From the NCBI GenBank assembly GCA_947501885.1, contig CANMXN010000001.1, positions 1,426,001-1,490,000 on the forward strand: 64,000 nt of DNA. Reading direction: 5' to 3'. The notes under the pieces were generated by a model, which saw only the letters and a list, made by a program, of their open reading frames with translations, ran no database searches and had not been told where the DNA came from. This stretch comes from an uncultured Sphingorhabdus sp. GTDB taxonomy: Bacteria; Pseudomonadota; Alphaproteobacteria; Sphingomonadales; Sphingomonadaceae. Numbering within the stretch: position 1 is the stretch's first letter; the number at the start of each line of letters is the position of its first letter. A program made the translations under genes and the position numbers. Below are positions 43,952-53,828 of this stretch, one piece after another.

Positions 43952-46156
43952 TTATTCTTCTGCCGTATATTTTTTCAACCAGCCAAAGACATTTTTATGC
44001 CATTGGAGGCTGTTATTGGGTTTGTTGATCCAATGGTTCTCATCAGGGAATATCAATAATTTTGATTCAATATCTTGGCGCTGCAGAGCGGTAAAGGCGG
44101 CAATGCTCTGCGAATAAGGAACGCGGAAATCCAATTCACCATGAATGACCAGCATGGGTGTTTTCCACTTGGTGACATGGTTGACAGGGTTCCACTTTTC
44201 ACTATCTTTACGCGCCCACCACGGGCCACCATGATCCCATTCGTCAAACCATAATTCCTCTGTCTCAAAGGCAAATTGGCGTAGGTCAAATAAACCCGCA
44301 TGATTGACGATACATTTAAATTCATCGCTCCAATTACCCGCGATCCAATTCATCATATATCCGCCATAGGATGCGCCCAATGCACAGGCATTTTGGGTGT
44401 CGGCTTGCGGATCGATTTTACCTGCTGCGGCAAGCCCTAATTTAAGGTCGGTCAATGGTTTGCCGCCCCAATCTTGATTGATGCTGTCGGTGAATTTTTG
44501 TCCATATCCAACGCTGCCATGGAAATCGACGGTAATGGCAACATAGCCTTGCGAGGCCATGACTTTGGGATTCCATCGGAATGACCAGCTATTACCAAAG
44601 CTGCCTTGCGGGCCGCCATGGACAAGAAAAGCTACGGGTAATTTTTCACCTGCGATGATTTTAGGGTTTTTGATAGGCTTGATAATTTGTCCCCAGACCT
44701 GATCGCCATTCGCACCCGCAAAATCAAAGCGCTGTACATTGACTTTATCAATCTCGGCGAGCAGCGCGTCATTAATAGACGTGAGTTTTTTCTCGCCTGC
44801 TTGCTCATTAAAATGAAAAATCTCATTGGGCGAATTTATATCATTTTTGGTATAGACGATGGAGCCATCTTTTAGCGCTACCACATTATTCACATTACCG
44901 CCTTTAGATAGGCGTTTCGGTGTTCCGCCTGTAACCGCTATTTTATAGACGGGGTGATCCAATATATCTTGTGCTGTTATGTAGAGGCTTTTGCTATCTG
45001 TGCTCCAGCTTATGGAACCAACTGACCGATCCCAATTTTCGGTGATATTTTTGATGGTACGAGAGTCCAGATCTATGATCTTTAAGCTGAGTTTGTCGCT
45101 TTCATATCCAGCGCGCTTCATCGCCAAATAGGCAATATATCTACCATCGGGTGAAGGTGTTGGCATGGTGTCGGTTGCTGAATTGTCTGATGTGATGTTC
45201 TCAGATTTATATGCTTCTTGAGCTATCGCTCTTCTTTCATCAATATCTAACTTCTTAGAAACTTGTTCATTTTTATCTGAGGCGCGTGCTACTTGAGTTA
45301 TCCTAAGGTTTTCAATCATCTCTTGATCTATTACCCTTTTCCAATAAATATCCAAATTGGTGGAGCGCGGTTCCTTTTCATCGGCGATCCTCAACGTGTA
45401 AAATATTTGATCTTCGGTGATGGCAATTTCTTCACCGCCGCCAAAGGGTTTGCTTGGTGTGTCGCCAATTTGAGTGCTGATCAGGCGACCATTAGATAGT
45501 CCATTGGTACCCAAATCATAGGTGAATAAGCGGCTTAAATGATTGCCTTTTTCCCAACTGCCCCAATGGCGCACAAATGTTTTGTCATATTCGCGTCCCG
45601 TACCAGGGCCAGGCCTTGCTGTGTCTTTATTCGCAATCTCTTTATCGCAATTTAAATCGCTACAATCGGTTGAAACATCTGCCCAAATGGCAATTTTACG
45701 ATTATCACTGGAGAGTTTGAATCCTGAAATATCGACAGTGAAATCACTGATCTGGGTGGTTGATGGAATACCGCCAGCAGCGGGAATATCATAACGCCAA
45801 ATTTGCTCGCTCTTGGTTTCATCGCTAATGTAATAAATTGAACGACCATCTGCGCTATAGATTGGGCTATGACTGCTAGTTTTGCTTTGCAATGCAGTTT
45901 TAAGCAACTTCGGAGTTGCATTTTCAACGGTTAAAGACTGCCAGTAAATTTCTGTTTTTCTTTTATTCTCTTTCAAATCGGTGCTGGTCACAGTGAAGGC
46001 CATGCTTTTACCATCGGGGGATATGGCTGGGGCACCAACGCGTTTAAGCGTCGTTAAATCTTCGGCGGTCATAGGCCGTGCATGTATGGCAGGTGTAGCA
46101 AATATTGAAACTGTGCTGGCGAGGGCGGCCAATGCCGCATATTTATAATTTTTCAT
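43952..46156 (-). CDS. S9-family serine peptidase (prolyl oligopeptidase/acylaminoacyl peptidase type)
   Basis: A 734-residue secreted peptidase. A signal peptide ends near residue 27 (IHA-RPM). A beta-propeller region (WD40-like TolB/PD40 repeats: ISPDGKSMAFTV, SADGRSIYYISD, PSPDGRYIAYLA) precedes the alpha/beta-hydrolase domain. The nucleophile is ALGASYGGYMMNWIAG and the charge relay contains IHGELDFRVPYSQ and FPDENHWI (Asp, His). It cleaves peptides in the periplasm. Typical length and order. The last gene upstream of a popZ-tolC block on the same strand. Confidence 0.95.
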   Translation of the reverse strand: MKNYKYAALAALASTVSIFATPAIHARPMTAEDLTTLKRVGAPAISPDGKSMAFTVTSTDLKENKRKTEIYWQSLTVENATPKLLKTALQSKTSSHSPIYSADGRSIYYISDETKSEQIWRYDIPAAGGIPSTTQISDFTVDISGFKLSSDNRKIAIWADVSTDCSDLNCDKEIANKDTARPGPGTGREYDKTFVRHWGSWEKGNHLSRLFTYDLGTNGLSNGRLISTQIGDTPSKPFGGGEEIAITEDQIFYTLRIADEKEPRSTNLDIYWKRVIDQEMIENLRITQVARASDKNEQVSKKLDIDERRAIAQEAYKSENITSDNSATDTMPTPSPDGRYIAYLAMKRAGYESDKLSLKIIDLDSRTIKNITENWDRSVGSISWSTDSKSLYITAQDILDHPVYKIAVTGGTPKRLSKGGNVNNVVALKDGSIVYTKNDINSPNEIFHFNEQAGEKKLTSINDALLAEIDKVNVQRFDFAGANGDQVWGQIIKPIKNPKIIAGEKLPVAFLVHGGPQGSFGNSWSFRWNPKVMASQGYVAITVDFHGSVGYGQKFTDSINQDWGGKPLTDLKLGLAAAGKIDPQADTQNACALGASYGGYMMNWIAGNWSDEFKCIVNHAGLFDLRQFAFETEELWFDEWDHGGPWWARKDSEKWNPVNHVTKWKTPMLVIHGELDFRVPYSQSIAAFTALQRQDIESKLLIFPDENHWINKPNNSLQWHKNVFGWLKKYTAEE

Positions 46157-46239
46157 AAAATCAGATTATCAAGACATCTCTAACGCGCAAGTAAAATAAG
46201 CCTTAGAAGATGGTGTCAGCCGATAAATTGATAGAAATT

Positions 46240-46635
46240 TTAGTCTTTTTTGGTGATGCGTTTAATTTCGCGTTCAACCATTGATTCGACCAAAGTAGGC
46301 AGATTGTCATCGAGCCATTCTTTCATCATAGGGCGCAGCATTTCAGTGACGAGACTTTCGAGCGATGTTTCACCAGAACGTACTATTTGCGGGGGCGGAC
46401 TTGGTTCGCTTAATGCCGCAAGTGTTGATAGGCTCTGGCGCAGATCTTGGGCAGTGCTTTGATCGACTAAGGCTTCATTATCGTCAATATCTTCGGATGT
46501 TAGTTCAAGCACATCATCATTTTTTTTTGCTGTTGATTTAATAGGTGTAGAATCGACGCCGTCATCTTCTGCAATAACCTTGCGAATCGATGATAATATC
46601 TCATCTATTGAGGGTTCTGTCTGACGTTCTGCCAT
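46240..46635 (-). CDS. popZ: polar organising protein PopZ (DUF2497)
   Basis: A 131-residue protein. The N-terminal helix PSIDEILSSIRKVIAEDD and the C-terminal helices LESLVTEMLRPMMKEWLDDNLPTLVESMVEREIKRITKKD are the PopZ signature, with an acidic disordered middle. PopZ assembles at the cell pole and tethers the chromosome origin through ParB in Caulobacter. The valS-popZ-tolC-pcm neighbourhood is conserved in many alphaproteobacteria. Confidence 0.92.
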   Translation of the reverse strand: MAERQTEPSIDEILSSIRKVIAEDDGVDSTPIKSTAKKNDDVLELTSEDIDDNEALVDQSTAQDLRQSLSTLAALSEPSPPPQIVRSGETSLESLVTEMLRPMMKEWLDDNLPTLVESMVEREIKRITKKD

Positions 46636-46815
46636 AATATATTACCCCTAATACCCCAAAATTAACCATATTTATTAGACCCCCTTAGCTCATGACTTAA
46701 AAAAATCAAAAATTTTCTATAATATTAATGATTATTTTGAAAAATGTGCTTTTTCTGCCAACGCGGTAATACGAAGCCAGTGCTCTTAAGCCGCGATAAT
46801 GTTTAGGTCTTTACC

Positions 46816-48312
46816 TTAATTTTCAGGGAGCGGCGTAATAGGCGCAGTTTGCGCCTTTGTCTCGGTTGTTCTAGTCGCTTGCTCTTTTGGGTTTGGTTGT
46901 GACGACCAATCGTTTAGACTATTTTTGACTTTATTATAATCTTCCAGCGGATTATATAATAAGGCTTCGTCTAACCCTAAATCACGCGCTTCGGCTTTGC
47001 CCATAGCGGCCATGAGAGTGAAGCCAGCGACATAGGCATTGCGCTGAGCCGTGACCAATTGGACGCGGCTGTTTAGTAATTCTTGCTCGGCGTTCAAAAT
47101 ATCCAAAATTGTACGATTTCCTACGCTATTTTCAGCGCGTACACCTTCTAAGGATAATGTATTGGCCTCAACGGCGCGTTCAAAAGCTCTGGTGAGTTCA
47201 AGCGATGCTTTCCAGCTTGCGTGGGATGCTCTGGTTTGTGCAATGACATTGCGTTCAGCGGCAATTTCTTGCTCTTGCGCTTGGCTTAGACGTGCTTGTG
47301 ATTGGCGAATTTGTGCGGAAGGCCGCCCTCCTTGATAGAATGGAATAGTCGCGCGCACACCCAATGTAAAAGTGGTGGTGGATTGAATGAAGTTAGCACC
47401 AGGAATGTTACCGCCCAATGTACCTAAGAAATTGGTGTAATTGCCTTGTGCAAAGGCATCAACAGTAGGCAAACGAGATGCTCTTGCTGCTTTTATATCA
47501 TATTTGGCGGCATCACGGCTTTCTTTTGCTGATTGTAGGTCAGGATTGCTACCTAGGGCAACGACAACTGCATCATCGGGGTTTTCAGGTAGTCCAGGAA
47601 GTGGCGGCGGGGCTTCTAATGCTCCAGGTTCGCTGCCAACTAATTGTGTATATACTTCTTTGCTGCGTATTAAGTTTGCCCGAGCATTTTGTAAATTACC
47701 CAAGGCTTCAGCATATCTGGCTTCGGATTGAGCAACATCGGTGCGGGTTAAATCACCAATCTCAAAGCGATCACGTGTGGCTTCTAAATTGACGCTCAAG
47801 ACGCCCACTTGCGCACGGTTTAAATCCACTACGGCCTCATCACGGATCACATCCATATAGGCAGCAACGACATTAGAGAATATAGAGCTTTCGGTGGCGC
47901 GTAAATTTGCAATACTTGCTTTTACTTGACCTTTAGCGGCTCTAATACGGTTTTTAACAGCACCGCCGCGATAGGCAGGGACATTCAAGGTTGCGTCATT
48001 AGATGTTAAGCGGTCTGGTGCTGTGAAACTATTGGGGTTGTTGCGAATATTTTCAAAATAATTGCTTTGTAGGTTCAAGCTTGGACGACCATCGGCTTTA
48101 GCAATAGGGACATTTTCATTGACCACTTTCTGGCCAGCGCGCGCGCCCGTTAATGTTGGGTTGCTCTCATAGGCTTTGGTCAATGCATCACGTAATGTTT
48201 CGGCGTGCGCAGTGTTCGCCAAAGGCATGATAGCGATACAGATCAATGCCGAGGCGCTGTAAAGTGCCTTTTTATTATTATGCGGTATAAATGGCTTGTG
48301 ATTATTGATCAA
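46816..48312 (-). CDS. tolC: TolC-family outer-membrane efflux protein
   Basis: A 498-residue outer-membrane protein with a signal peptide (AHA-ETL near 37) and the TolC repeat pattern: ALTKAYESNPTLTGARAGQKV, AALGSNPDLQSAKESRDAAKYDIKAARASRLPTVDAFAQGN, VRATIPFYQGGRPSAQIRQSQARLSQAQEQEIAAERNV, and LTAQRNAYVAGFTLMAAMG. The C-terminal ~70 residues are a proline-rich tail. It forms a trimeric channel for type I secretion or efflux. The ATG overlaps the stop of the upstream pcm gene by 4 bases. Confidence 0.94.
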   Translation of the reverse strand: MINNHKPFIPHNNKKALYSASALICIAIMPLANTAHAETLRDALTKAYESNPTLTGARAGQKVVNENVPIAKADGRPSLNLQSNYFENIRNNPNSFTAPDRLTSNDATLNVPAYRGGAVKNRIRAAKGQVKASIANLRATESSIFSNVVAAYMDVIRDEAVVDLNRAQVGVLSVNLEATRDRFEIGDLTRTDVAQSEARYAEALGNLQNARANLIRSKEVYTQLVGSEPGALEAPPPLPGLPENPDDAVVVALGSNPDLQSAKESRDAAKYDIKAARASRLPTVDAFAQGNYTNFLGTLGGNIPGANFIQSTTTFTLGVRATIPFYQGGRPSAQIRQSQARLSQAQEQEIAAERNVIAQTRASHASWKASLELTRAFERAVEANTLSLEGVRAENSVGNRTILDILNAEQELLNSRVQLVTAQRNAYVAGFTLMAAMGKAEARDLGLDEALLYNPLEDYNKVKNSLNDWSSQPNPKEQATRTTETKAQTAPITPLPEN

Positions 48313-48995
48313 AAGCTAAATTCCTTTTCCTTATCGAAACCATATTTCGACATAAATTTTTCAATCTCACATTCCATAAAAGCTACTAATGCCATTGTAT
48401 TGCTATGCTTATAACCAATACAAAGATGTGATACTTCACCTTCCATCAATCCGCATAATAGTCTGCCGCCAATAGCCAATTGATCAATGATATTCTGCGG
48501 TACTTGCTCAATAGCCCCTTCAATAACGATAAGCGAATAAGGCCCATGTTCTGCTGCACCTTGGCTTAATGGACCTTGAATGAAGGTAATATTATCGGCC
48601 ACGGCCTGATTTTCAATATCACTTTCTACGGCTATTATATGGCGTGCACGCTTAGCAGCGATCATAGCATTATAACCTGAGCCTGATCCAATGAACAAAA
48701 TAGTATCATTGGTTTGGATATCTGCTTTTTGTAGCATCAGTGCTGATGTGAGAGCAGGCGCTAAATAACGTTGAGTTCCCATAGGCACTGATCGATCCAT
48801 ATAAGCGATGTCACGATATTGCATTGGAACATAATCTTCGCGCGGAGTTTCGCCCATAGCCTGTAATATCCATTTCTGTTCAACCGCATTTGGGCGTAAT
48901 TGGCTGTCGATCATTGCACGGCGCATCATATCATAATCATATGTTTCTGTTGATGATTGAGATGCATGAGAGGCTGACATGTGAATATTATCCAT
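48309..48995 (-). CDS. pcm: protein-L-isoaspartate O-methyltransferase
   Basis: A 228-residue SAM-dependent methyltransferase. PRAMIDSQLRPNAV is close to the PCMT consensus, PREDYVPMQYRDIAYMDRSVPMG, and the SAM loop is ILFIGSGSGYNAMIAAKRARHIIAVESD. It repairs isoaspartyl residues in aged proteins. The gene overlaps tolC by 4 bases, a usual pair in this group. The ATG at 48980 is a possible alternative start with GGAT upstream. C-terminal part (MALVAFMECEIEKFM...) is shorter than E. coli Pcm. Confidence 0.88.
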   Translation of the reverse strand: MDNIHMSASHASQSSTETYDYDMMRRAMIDSQLRPNAVEQKWILQAMGETPREDYVPMQYRDIAYMDRSVPMGTQRYLAPALTSALMLQKADIQTNDTILFIGSGSGYNAMIAAKRARHIIAVESDIENQAVADNITFIQGPLSQGAAEHGPYSLIVIEGAIEQVPQNIIDQLAIGGRLLCGLMEGEVSHLCIGYKHSNTMALVAFMECEIEKFMSKYGFDKEKEFSF

Positions 48996-49268
48996 ATTGA
49001 GTTAATTGTATAGGCTGTGCCTTATGCTCGCATAGGCACAAAAAATCTATCCTCTTAATTACAGAATCACTGTATGAGATGCAAAATTCTTTCCAAGCTG
49101 TTTTCCGATAAAGTGGCTATATGAAACTATTAACAGCTAATAATATAATTATTTCGCTAATAATATAGTCCAAATAGTCTATTTTATCATTATGTAAGCA
49201 TGCATTTGAAATTGCGCATTGCCAAGGCGGATAAGAGACGCTAACACGCCGCTTCACACCACTTGCGG

Positions 49269-49342
49269 GGCCCGATGGCGGAGTGGTGACGCAGCGGATT
49301 GCAAATCCGTGTACGCCGGTTCGATTCCGGCTCGGGCCTCCA
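49269..49342 (+). tRNA. tRNA-Cys (GCA)
   Basis: The 74-base cloverleaf has an acceptor stem GGCCCGA/TCGGGCC, anticodon loop TTGCAAA (anticodon GCA) closed by GCGGA/TCCGT with one wobble pair, T stem GCCGG/CCGGC around TTCGATT, and encoded TCCA at the 3' end. It lies alone between pcm and the DUF11 protein gene. Confidence 0.96.
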
Positions 49343-49368
49343 TTATCTTTGCTATAATTTTAGCGGTA

Positions 49369-50826
49369 TTAATTTACCGTACAAGAATATGTAAGCGTTG
49401 TACTTTCACCATTTGCCAATGTGTCTAATGTAATACCTGTACCCGTCAGATCAGCAATTGTGAAACTGCCTGTTGGAACGCCACTACCTGTGATGGTAAC
49501 GGGATCACTACCGCTGCATGTAATGCCGCTCGTCGGGGAATCGCTAACTAGTGCGCCGCTCACAGAATCGGGACCATTATTGGTAACTGTTATTGTATAA
49601 GATGTTGTTGAACCTGATGTAACGCTATCATTGGTTTGATCCACTTCGCCATTTACGCCAGGCGTATTCGTCTTGGTAATGATTAAATCAACAGAGCGCG
49701 ACACTACAATAGCTTCTTGGAGATCATCCCCTACTGTTGTTGGATCGGTTTCATCGCCATCTGCTGCTGTGGTGGTATTGGTTATTGTATTGCCACCTTG
49801 ACCACTATTAACAACGCCTTCGATTGTTAGTGTTGCACTGGCACCGCCAGCAAGATCCCCAATTGTCCATAATCCAGTAGAAGAATCATAATTACCTACA
49901 TCAACATCTCCATTATTAACTGTAGCAGTGAGGCCACTGGGGATAGTATCGGTTAGGGTTATATTTCTGCCACCAAATGCGCTGTTATTTGTTACAACAA
50001 TATCATAGCTGACAGTATCCCCTTGGATGGGTGTTGGATTGCCGCTTGATAATGTTTTTACAGTGACCAAATTGACGGGTTCACAGGCAGGGACATGTAT
50101 CTGAAACCTTGCGTTATTCCCGCCAGTAGGAGTTGGTGTTGTATGTGTAACCTGAACGCCAGATAATTGACCTATAGTAGCGATATCAAATTCTGCAAAT
50201 GTCCGTGGAGTTGTCACTGCTGGTGCATCTATAGTTAAGGTTAAACCATCAGGAGATACAACCGCAGTTGTAGTTGCAGCTATTGTATTAACGACATCCC
50301 ATGAAAACCCAGCACTCGCACCAATAGCAACAAAGGTAAAGCGGTCGTGATTTCTATCCATTGCAGTAGTCGGACCGCCAAATGAACGCCCGCCTCTGAT
50401 AAATATGTTGATTGGACGTTCAAAGCTGTATGTGTTGACCAATGTATCACCTGAATTTGGAACATTTGTATTATTATACTGTATTTGGCCATTAGCACGA
50501 CCAGTAACATTGTGATTGATGCCTGAATTACTAATTGTGGCTGCAGAGACATTCACCCTTAAAGTTGGATCTCCAGCAGAGTTTTGTAAAAAACCAGTGG
50601 TGGGACCGCCTGCATTATCTAGATCAATAAAGTCAACGGGTTGAGCTGTTGGTGACGCAGGGGTTGGTGTTATCGCACATGTTCTGGCTTGCGCATAAGC
50701 TGCTGAAGGGACAATAGACGCAATGATTGGTAATACCCAAGTTGATTTTAAAAAACGGTGCAACCAAAATTTCTTTTGTGTGTTTTTATGACTTATATCG
50801 GTTGCATATGTGAAGCATTTTAACAT
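49369..50826 (-). CDS. secreted DUF11-repeat surface protein
   Basis: A 485-residue protein with a signal peptide cleaved near AYA-QA (about residue 46) after a basic N-region. Residues ~50-235 form a beta-rich domain with many Thr and Asn. Two DUF11-type Ig-like repeats follow (TVKTLSSGNPTPIQGDTVSYDIVVTNN... and IITKTNTPGVNGEVDQTNDSVTSGSTTSYTITVTNNGPDSVSGALVSD). DUF11 repeats build stalks in surface proteins. The sequence stops right after the second repeat, without anchor or sorting signal. The gene ends 26 bases past tRNA-Cys on the opposite strand. Confidence 0.85.
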   Translation of the reverse strand: MLKCFTYATDISHKNTQKKFWLHRFLKSTWVLPIIASIVPSAAYAQARTCAITPTPASPTAQPVDFIDLDNAGGPTTGFLQNSAGDPTLRVNVSAATISNSGINHNVTGRANGQIQYNNTNVPNSGDTLVNTYSFERPINIFIRGGRSFGGPTTAMDRNHDRFTFVAIGASAGFSWDVVNTIAATTTAVVSPDGLTLTIDAPAVTTPRTFAEFDIATIGQLSGVQVTHTTPTPTGGNNARFQIHVPACEPVNLVTVKTLSSGNPTPIQGDTVSYDIVVTNNSAFGGRNITLTDTIPSGLTATVNNGDVDVGNYDSSTGLWTIGDLAGGASATLTIEGVVNSGQGGNTITNTTTAADGDETDPTTVGDDLQEAIVVSRSVDLIITKTNTPGVNGEVDQTNDSVTSGSTTSYTITVTNNGPDSVSGALVSDSPTSGITCSGSDPVTITGSGVPTGSFTIADLTGTGITLDTLANGESTTLTYSCTVN

Positions 50827-50944
50827 CAGCTGCCCTTTTTGATTAAGTAAAATATATTTTTACAAATAAATGGTTAATAGTTTCCTAAGAAAATGAAGCA
50901 ATATAATCTGTTCCTGATCTTATGGTTTAAAATATTGAGATATT

Positions 50945-52030
50945 TTATATGTCGCCGCGTTCCGACATCATGACAGCTATGGGGCGCACAGATGGTATTT
51001 CAGATAATATAATCATGATAACAGCGGTTAAGGGCACTGCTAATATTGCGCCAATAGAACCCCAGACGACGACCCAAAATGATAGGGCTAGCAGAACTAC
51101 AAAAGGGCTTAAATTTACGGAACGACCAAGCATTTTGGGTTCAAGGAAAGACCCAACATAAATTTGCGCGGCCATTAGAGCAATAAAGGCAATACCGCCT
51201 GATAGCCATGAACCCGTTTGAACAAAAGCGATCAAGACTGGGAAAATCACGCCAATGATAGAGCCGATGTATGGGATATAGTTGAACAAAGCGATTAACA
51301 ATGCCCAAAATAGCGCAAATTCTACTCCTAAGAATAGTAATATCAATAATGAGACAAGGCCCAATATAACATTGACCAATGTTTTGGCACCGAGGTAATT
51401 CGCAATCCGTTGATTGATCCGATTGGTGAGAGTAATAGCACTGGCTGCATGGTTAGCATTGGCAAATGCCTTGCGAGTCTTCTCAGGTAGACCATCTAAT
51501 TCCGCCGCCAAAAATACAGCATATAATAATGCGGTAATAAGCACAGTGCCAAAGGAATAAACGGCCGTGACCAAATAGTTCATGACGCTACCGATACTGA
51601 CGGTTTCTGATGCTCTGGCAATTATGAGGTCCCAATCAACTGCATCGACTATACCAAAACTCTCTAGCAAACTTACCAATAGAATTTCAAAATTATCAGC
51701 ATAGCGCGGTACTGCTTGTGAAATGGCTTGTGCATTTTGAATGACAAAAATGATCAATCCCACCGTAATGATGGTAAATAAAATTAACACTAATAATCGT
51801 CGGAACAGACGCGGTGTATTCCCTAATATAGGGATTTTTTGCAATGTATCAGCGGCTGCGACAAATAAATACACTGCGATAATACCAATCAGAACCGGTA
51901 CTATAATCGATTTTCCGATGATACATAACCAGCCGATCATTATCGTAGCTGCTAGATAGCAAGTAATTGTTAGCAAGCCGCTTCTTAAGCTATTTTTATC
52001 TTCAGATTGTTCCGTTTTGGCAGTGGTCAT
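50945..52030 (-). CDS. AI-2E family transporter
   Basis: A 361-residue membrane protein starting at ATG 52030 (GGAA upstream; 52051 is an alternative). Six to eight membrane segments are visible, with the family pattern LNRINQRIANYLGAKTLVNVILGLVSLLILLFLGVEFALFWALLIALFNYIPYIGSIIGVIFPVLIAF and PKMLGRSVNLSPFVVLLALSFWVVVWGSIGAILAVPL. Members are proposed permeases of varied small molecules; a quorum-sensing link is not implied. Confidence 0.9.
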   Translation of the reverse strand: MTTAKTEQSEDKNSLRSGLLTITCYLAATIMIGWLCIIGKSIIVPVLIGIIAVYLFVAAADTLQKIPILGNTPRLFRRLLVLILFTIITVGLIIFVIQNAQAISQAVPRYADNFEILLVSLLESFGIVDAVDWDLIIARASETVSIGSVMNYLVTAVYSFGTVLITALLYAVFLAAELDGLPEKTRKAFANANHAASAITLTNRINQRIANYLGAKTLVNVILGLVSLLILLFLGVEFALFWALLIALFNYIPYIGSIIGVIFPVLIAFVQTGSWLSGGIAFIALMAAQIYVGSFLEPKMLGRSVNLSPFVVLLALSFWVVVWGSIGAILAVPLTAVIMIILSEIPSVRPIAVMMSERGDI

Positions 52031-52258
52031 ATTCTCAAATTTCCATATCATCGCGGTCTAATAATCCGCAAACTCCATATTCTATGCCATATTTTATCTA
52101 TGATATATAGGCATAAGGTTAGGTTTAATAATCAAAATCATATGAATTTGCGACTTAACCTACTGTAACTAGATGAGGAATATCTCTCTAGTGGTATTGG
52201 CTATCGTCTGTTAAAATATTGATAGGGTGTGGGGAAACTGAGTCTTGAGGAATTATAT

Positions 52259-53128
52259 ATGAATATAAAAGCATTAATTGCAATCACTATGGCTATAATC
52301 ATCACCTTTTCGATTGCTATCGCGGCTGGACACAATGGTACCGTCACTGATGCGGGTATATCTGTATTTGTCATTGCTGCTATCATTGCCATTGGGGTTA
52401 ACTGGCTGGCATTTATACCAGCTAATATTATGCAAACAGAAAGATTTTATGATCTCACTGGTGCTATTACTTATATCTCTGTAATGCTTGCGGCTTCAAT
52501 CTTATCAAGTCCGCTTGACCTGCGCGCTATTATCGTCGTGGTGCTTGTAATGATATGGGCGCTTCGCCTTGGTTCTTTTTTGTTCATGCGTATACATCAT
52601 GCTGGTGGTGATAGTCGTTTTGATGAAATTAAGGTCAAGCCAATGCGGTTTTTAACAGCTTGGACATTACAAGGCACTTGGGTCTTGCTTACGAGCGCGA
52701 GTGCGCTGGCTATTATTACAAGCACACAGCGGCAAGAGATGGATATATTTGCTACGATAGGCCTAATTGTCTGGATAATTGGTTTTACGATTGAAGTGAT
52801 AGCTGATCGACAAAAGTCATCCTTCAGAGCCAAAGCTGAAAATAAAGGTCGCTTTATCAATATTGGACTATGGTCATATGCTCAACACCCCAATTATTTT
52901 GGTGAAATCACGCTTTGGGCCGGCATTACGATTATGTCTTTGCCGCTCTTATCGGGCTTACAGTGGGTTACTTTAATCTCGCCTATCTTTGTTATATTCT
53001 TGCTTACTAAAGTTAGTGGTATTCCGACATTGGCTGCTAGTGCGCAGAAACGATGGAGCGATGATAAAGATTATCAAGATTATAAAGCAAAGACCAATTT
53101 ACTTATCCCTATGCCGCCGAGGGGTTAA
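52259..53128 (+). CDS. DUF1295/steroid-reductase-like membrane protein
   Basis: A 289-residue protein with seven or eight hydrophobic segments, starting at ATG 52259 (GAGG 8 bases before; the GTG at 52229 is poor). The C-terminal signature is GLWSYAQHPNYFGEITLWAGITIMSLPLLSG, shared with 3-oxo-5-alpha-steroid 4-dehydrogenases and ICMT-like enzymes. A true substrate is not known for bacterial members. A convergent terminator with grxD follows. Confidence 0.88.
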   Translation: MNIKALIAITMAIIITFSIAIAAGHNGTVTDAGISVFVIAAIIAIGVNWLAFIPANIMQTERFYDLTGAITYISVMLAASILSSPLDLRAIIVVVLVMIWALRLGSFLFMRIHHAGGDSRFDEIKVKPMRFLTAWTLQGTWVLLTSASALAIITSTQRQEMDIFATIGLIVWIIGFTIEVIADRQKSSFRAKAENKGRFINIGLWSYAQHPNYFGEITLWAGITIMSLPLLSGLQWVTLISPIFVIFLLTKVSGIPTLAASAQKRWSDDKDYQDYKAKTNLLIPMPPRG

Positions 53129-53160
53129 ATTCTTAAAGCTAGTTATGTATGAATAACATA

Positions 53161-53190
53161 AAAGGCCAGAGCATTACTGCCTCGGCCTTT
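53161..53190. terminator. bidirectional terminator between DUF1295 and grxD
   Basis: AAAGGCC and GGCCTTT form a stem around a 16-base loop, followed by ATTG on the plus strand and preceded by A-rich sequence that reads as TTTTATG on the minus strand. It lies between two convergent genes. Confidence 0.65.
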
Positions 53191-53222
53191 ATTGTTTTCT
53201 GATGTATAGGATAGGGATGTGT

Positions 53223-53561
53223 TTATTCAGCGGTTAATTCTAAACCATTATCCTTGGCTAGACTGGCCATTTCCCCTGCATCATGCATTTCCATCATAAT
53301 GTCGCTACCGCCAAAAAACTCGCCCTTAACATAGAGCTGTGGAATGGTGGGCCATTCGCTATATTCTTTAATAGCTTGGCGTATTTCCATATCTTGCAAA
53401 ACATCGACCGTTTCATATTTGAGCTTATAATGGTCCAAGATGGCAACGGCTTTGCTTGAAAAACCGCATTGCGGGAAAAGCGGCGTGCCCTTCATGAATA
53501 AGACCACATCATTGGAATTTACCAATGTATCAATTTTTGCGGATGTTTCGTCACTCATATT
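53223..53561 (-). CDS. grxD: monothiol glutaredoxin (Grx4 type)
   Basis: A 112-residue thioredoxin-fold protein with the monothiol motif FPQCGFSSKAV near residues 32-42 and the glutathione-binding WPTIPQLYVKGEFFGGSDIM. It carries a [2Fe-2S] cluster with BolA and takes part in iron-sulfur delivery. ATG 53561 follows AAGGAG by 6 bases. It sits 28 bases after bolA in the same operon, a known functional pair. Confidence 0.95.
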   Translation of the reverse strand, partial: NMSDETSAKIDTLVNSNDVVLFMKGTPLFPQCGFSSKAVAILDHYKLKYETVDVLQDMEIRQAIKEYSEWPTIPQLYVKGEFFGGSDIMMEMHDAGEMASLAKDNGLELTAE

Positions 53562-53589
53562 ATACTCCTTAGGCACTTATTGCGCCGCT

Positions 53590-53823
53590 TTATTCGGGGG
53601 TAGCAGTTGTCAATTGTAAGGCATGCAATACGCCGCCCATTTTACCACCCAACGCATCATATACGCATTTATGTTGTTTGATGCGCGGTTTGCCGCGAAA
53701 GCTCTCGCTGATCACTTTGGCGGCATAATGGTCACCATCGCCAGCAAGGTCAGTGATCTCAACCTGCGCATCGGGAATGGCGGCCTTGATCATGCTCTCA
53801 ATCTCGTTGGCTTGCATCGGCAT
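53590..53823 (-). CDS. bolA: BolA-family protein
   Basis: A 77-residue protein with the BolA/YrbA pattern: VEITDLAGDGDHYAAKVISESFRGKPRIKQHKCVYDALGGKMGGVLHALQLTTATPE. The C-terminal HALQL histidine is a cluster ligand in Grx-BolA complexes. It starts 6 bases after DUF1476 and 28 bases before grxD. Confidence 0.95.
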   Translation of the reverse strand: MPMQANEIESMIKAAIPDAQVEITDLAGDGDHYAAKVISESFRGKPRIKQHKCVYDALGGKMGGVLHALQLTTATPE

Positions 53824-53828
53824 ATTAT

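Noticed and set aside
50945-52030. Autoinducer-2 quorum-sensing exporter
   Set aside because: The family name is historical; members transport varied compounds and no lux genes are nearby.
52229-52258. GTG at 52229 as start of the DUF1295 protein
   Set aside because: The ATG at 52259 has GAGG at a good distance and begins the hydrophobic N-terminus.
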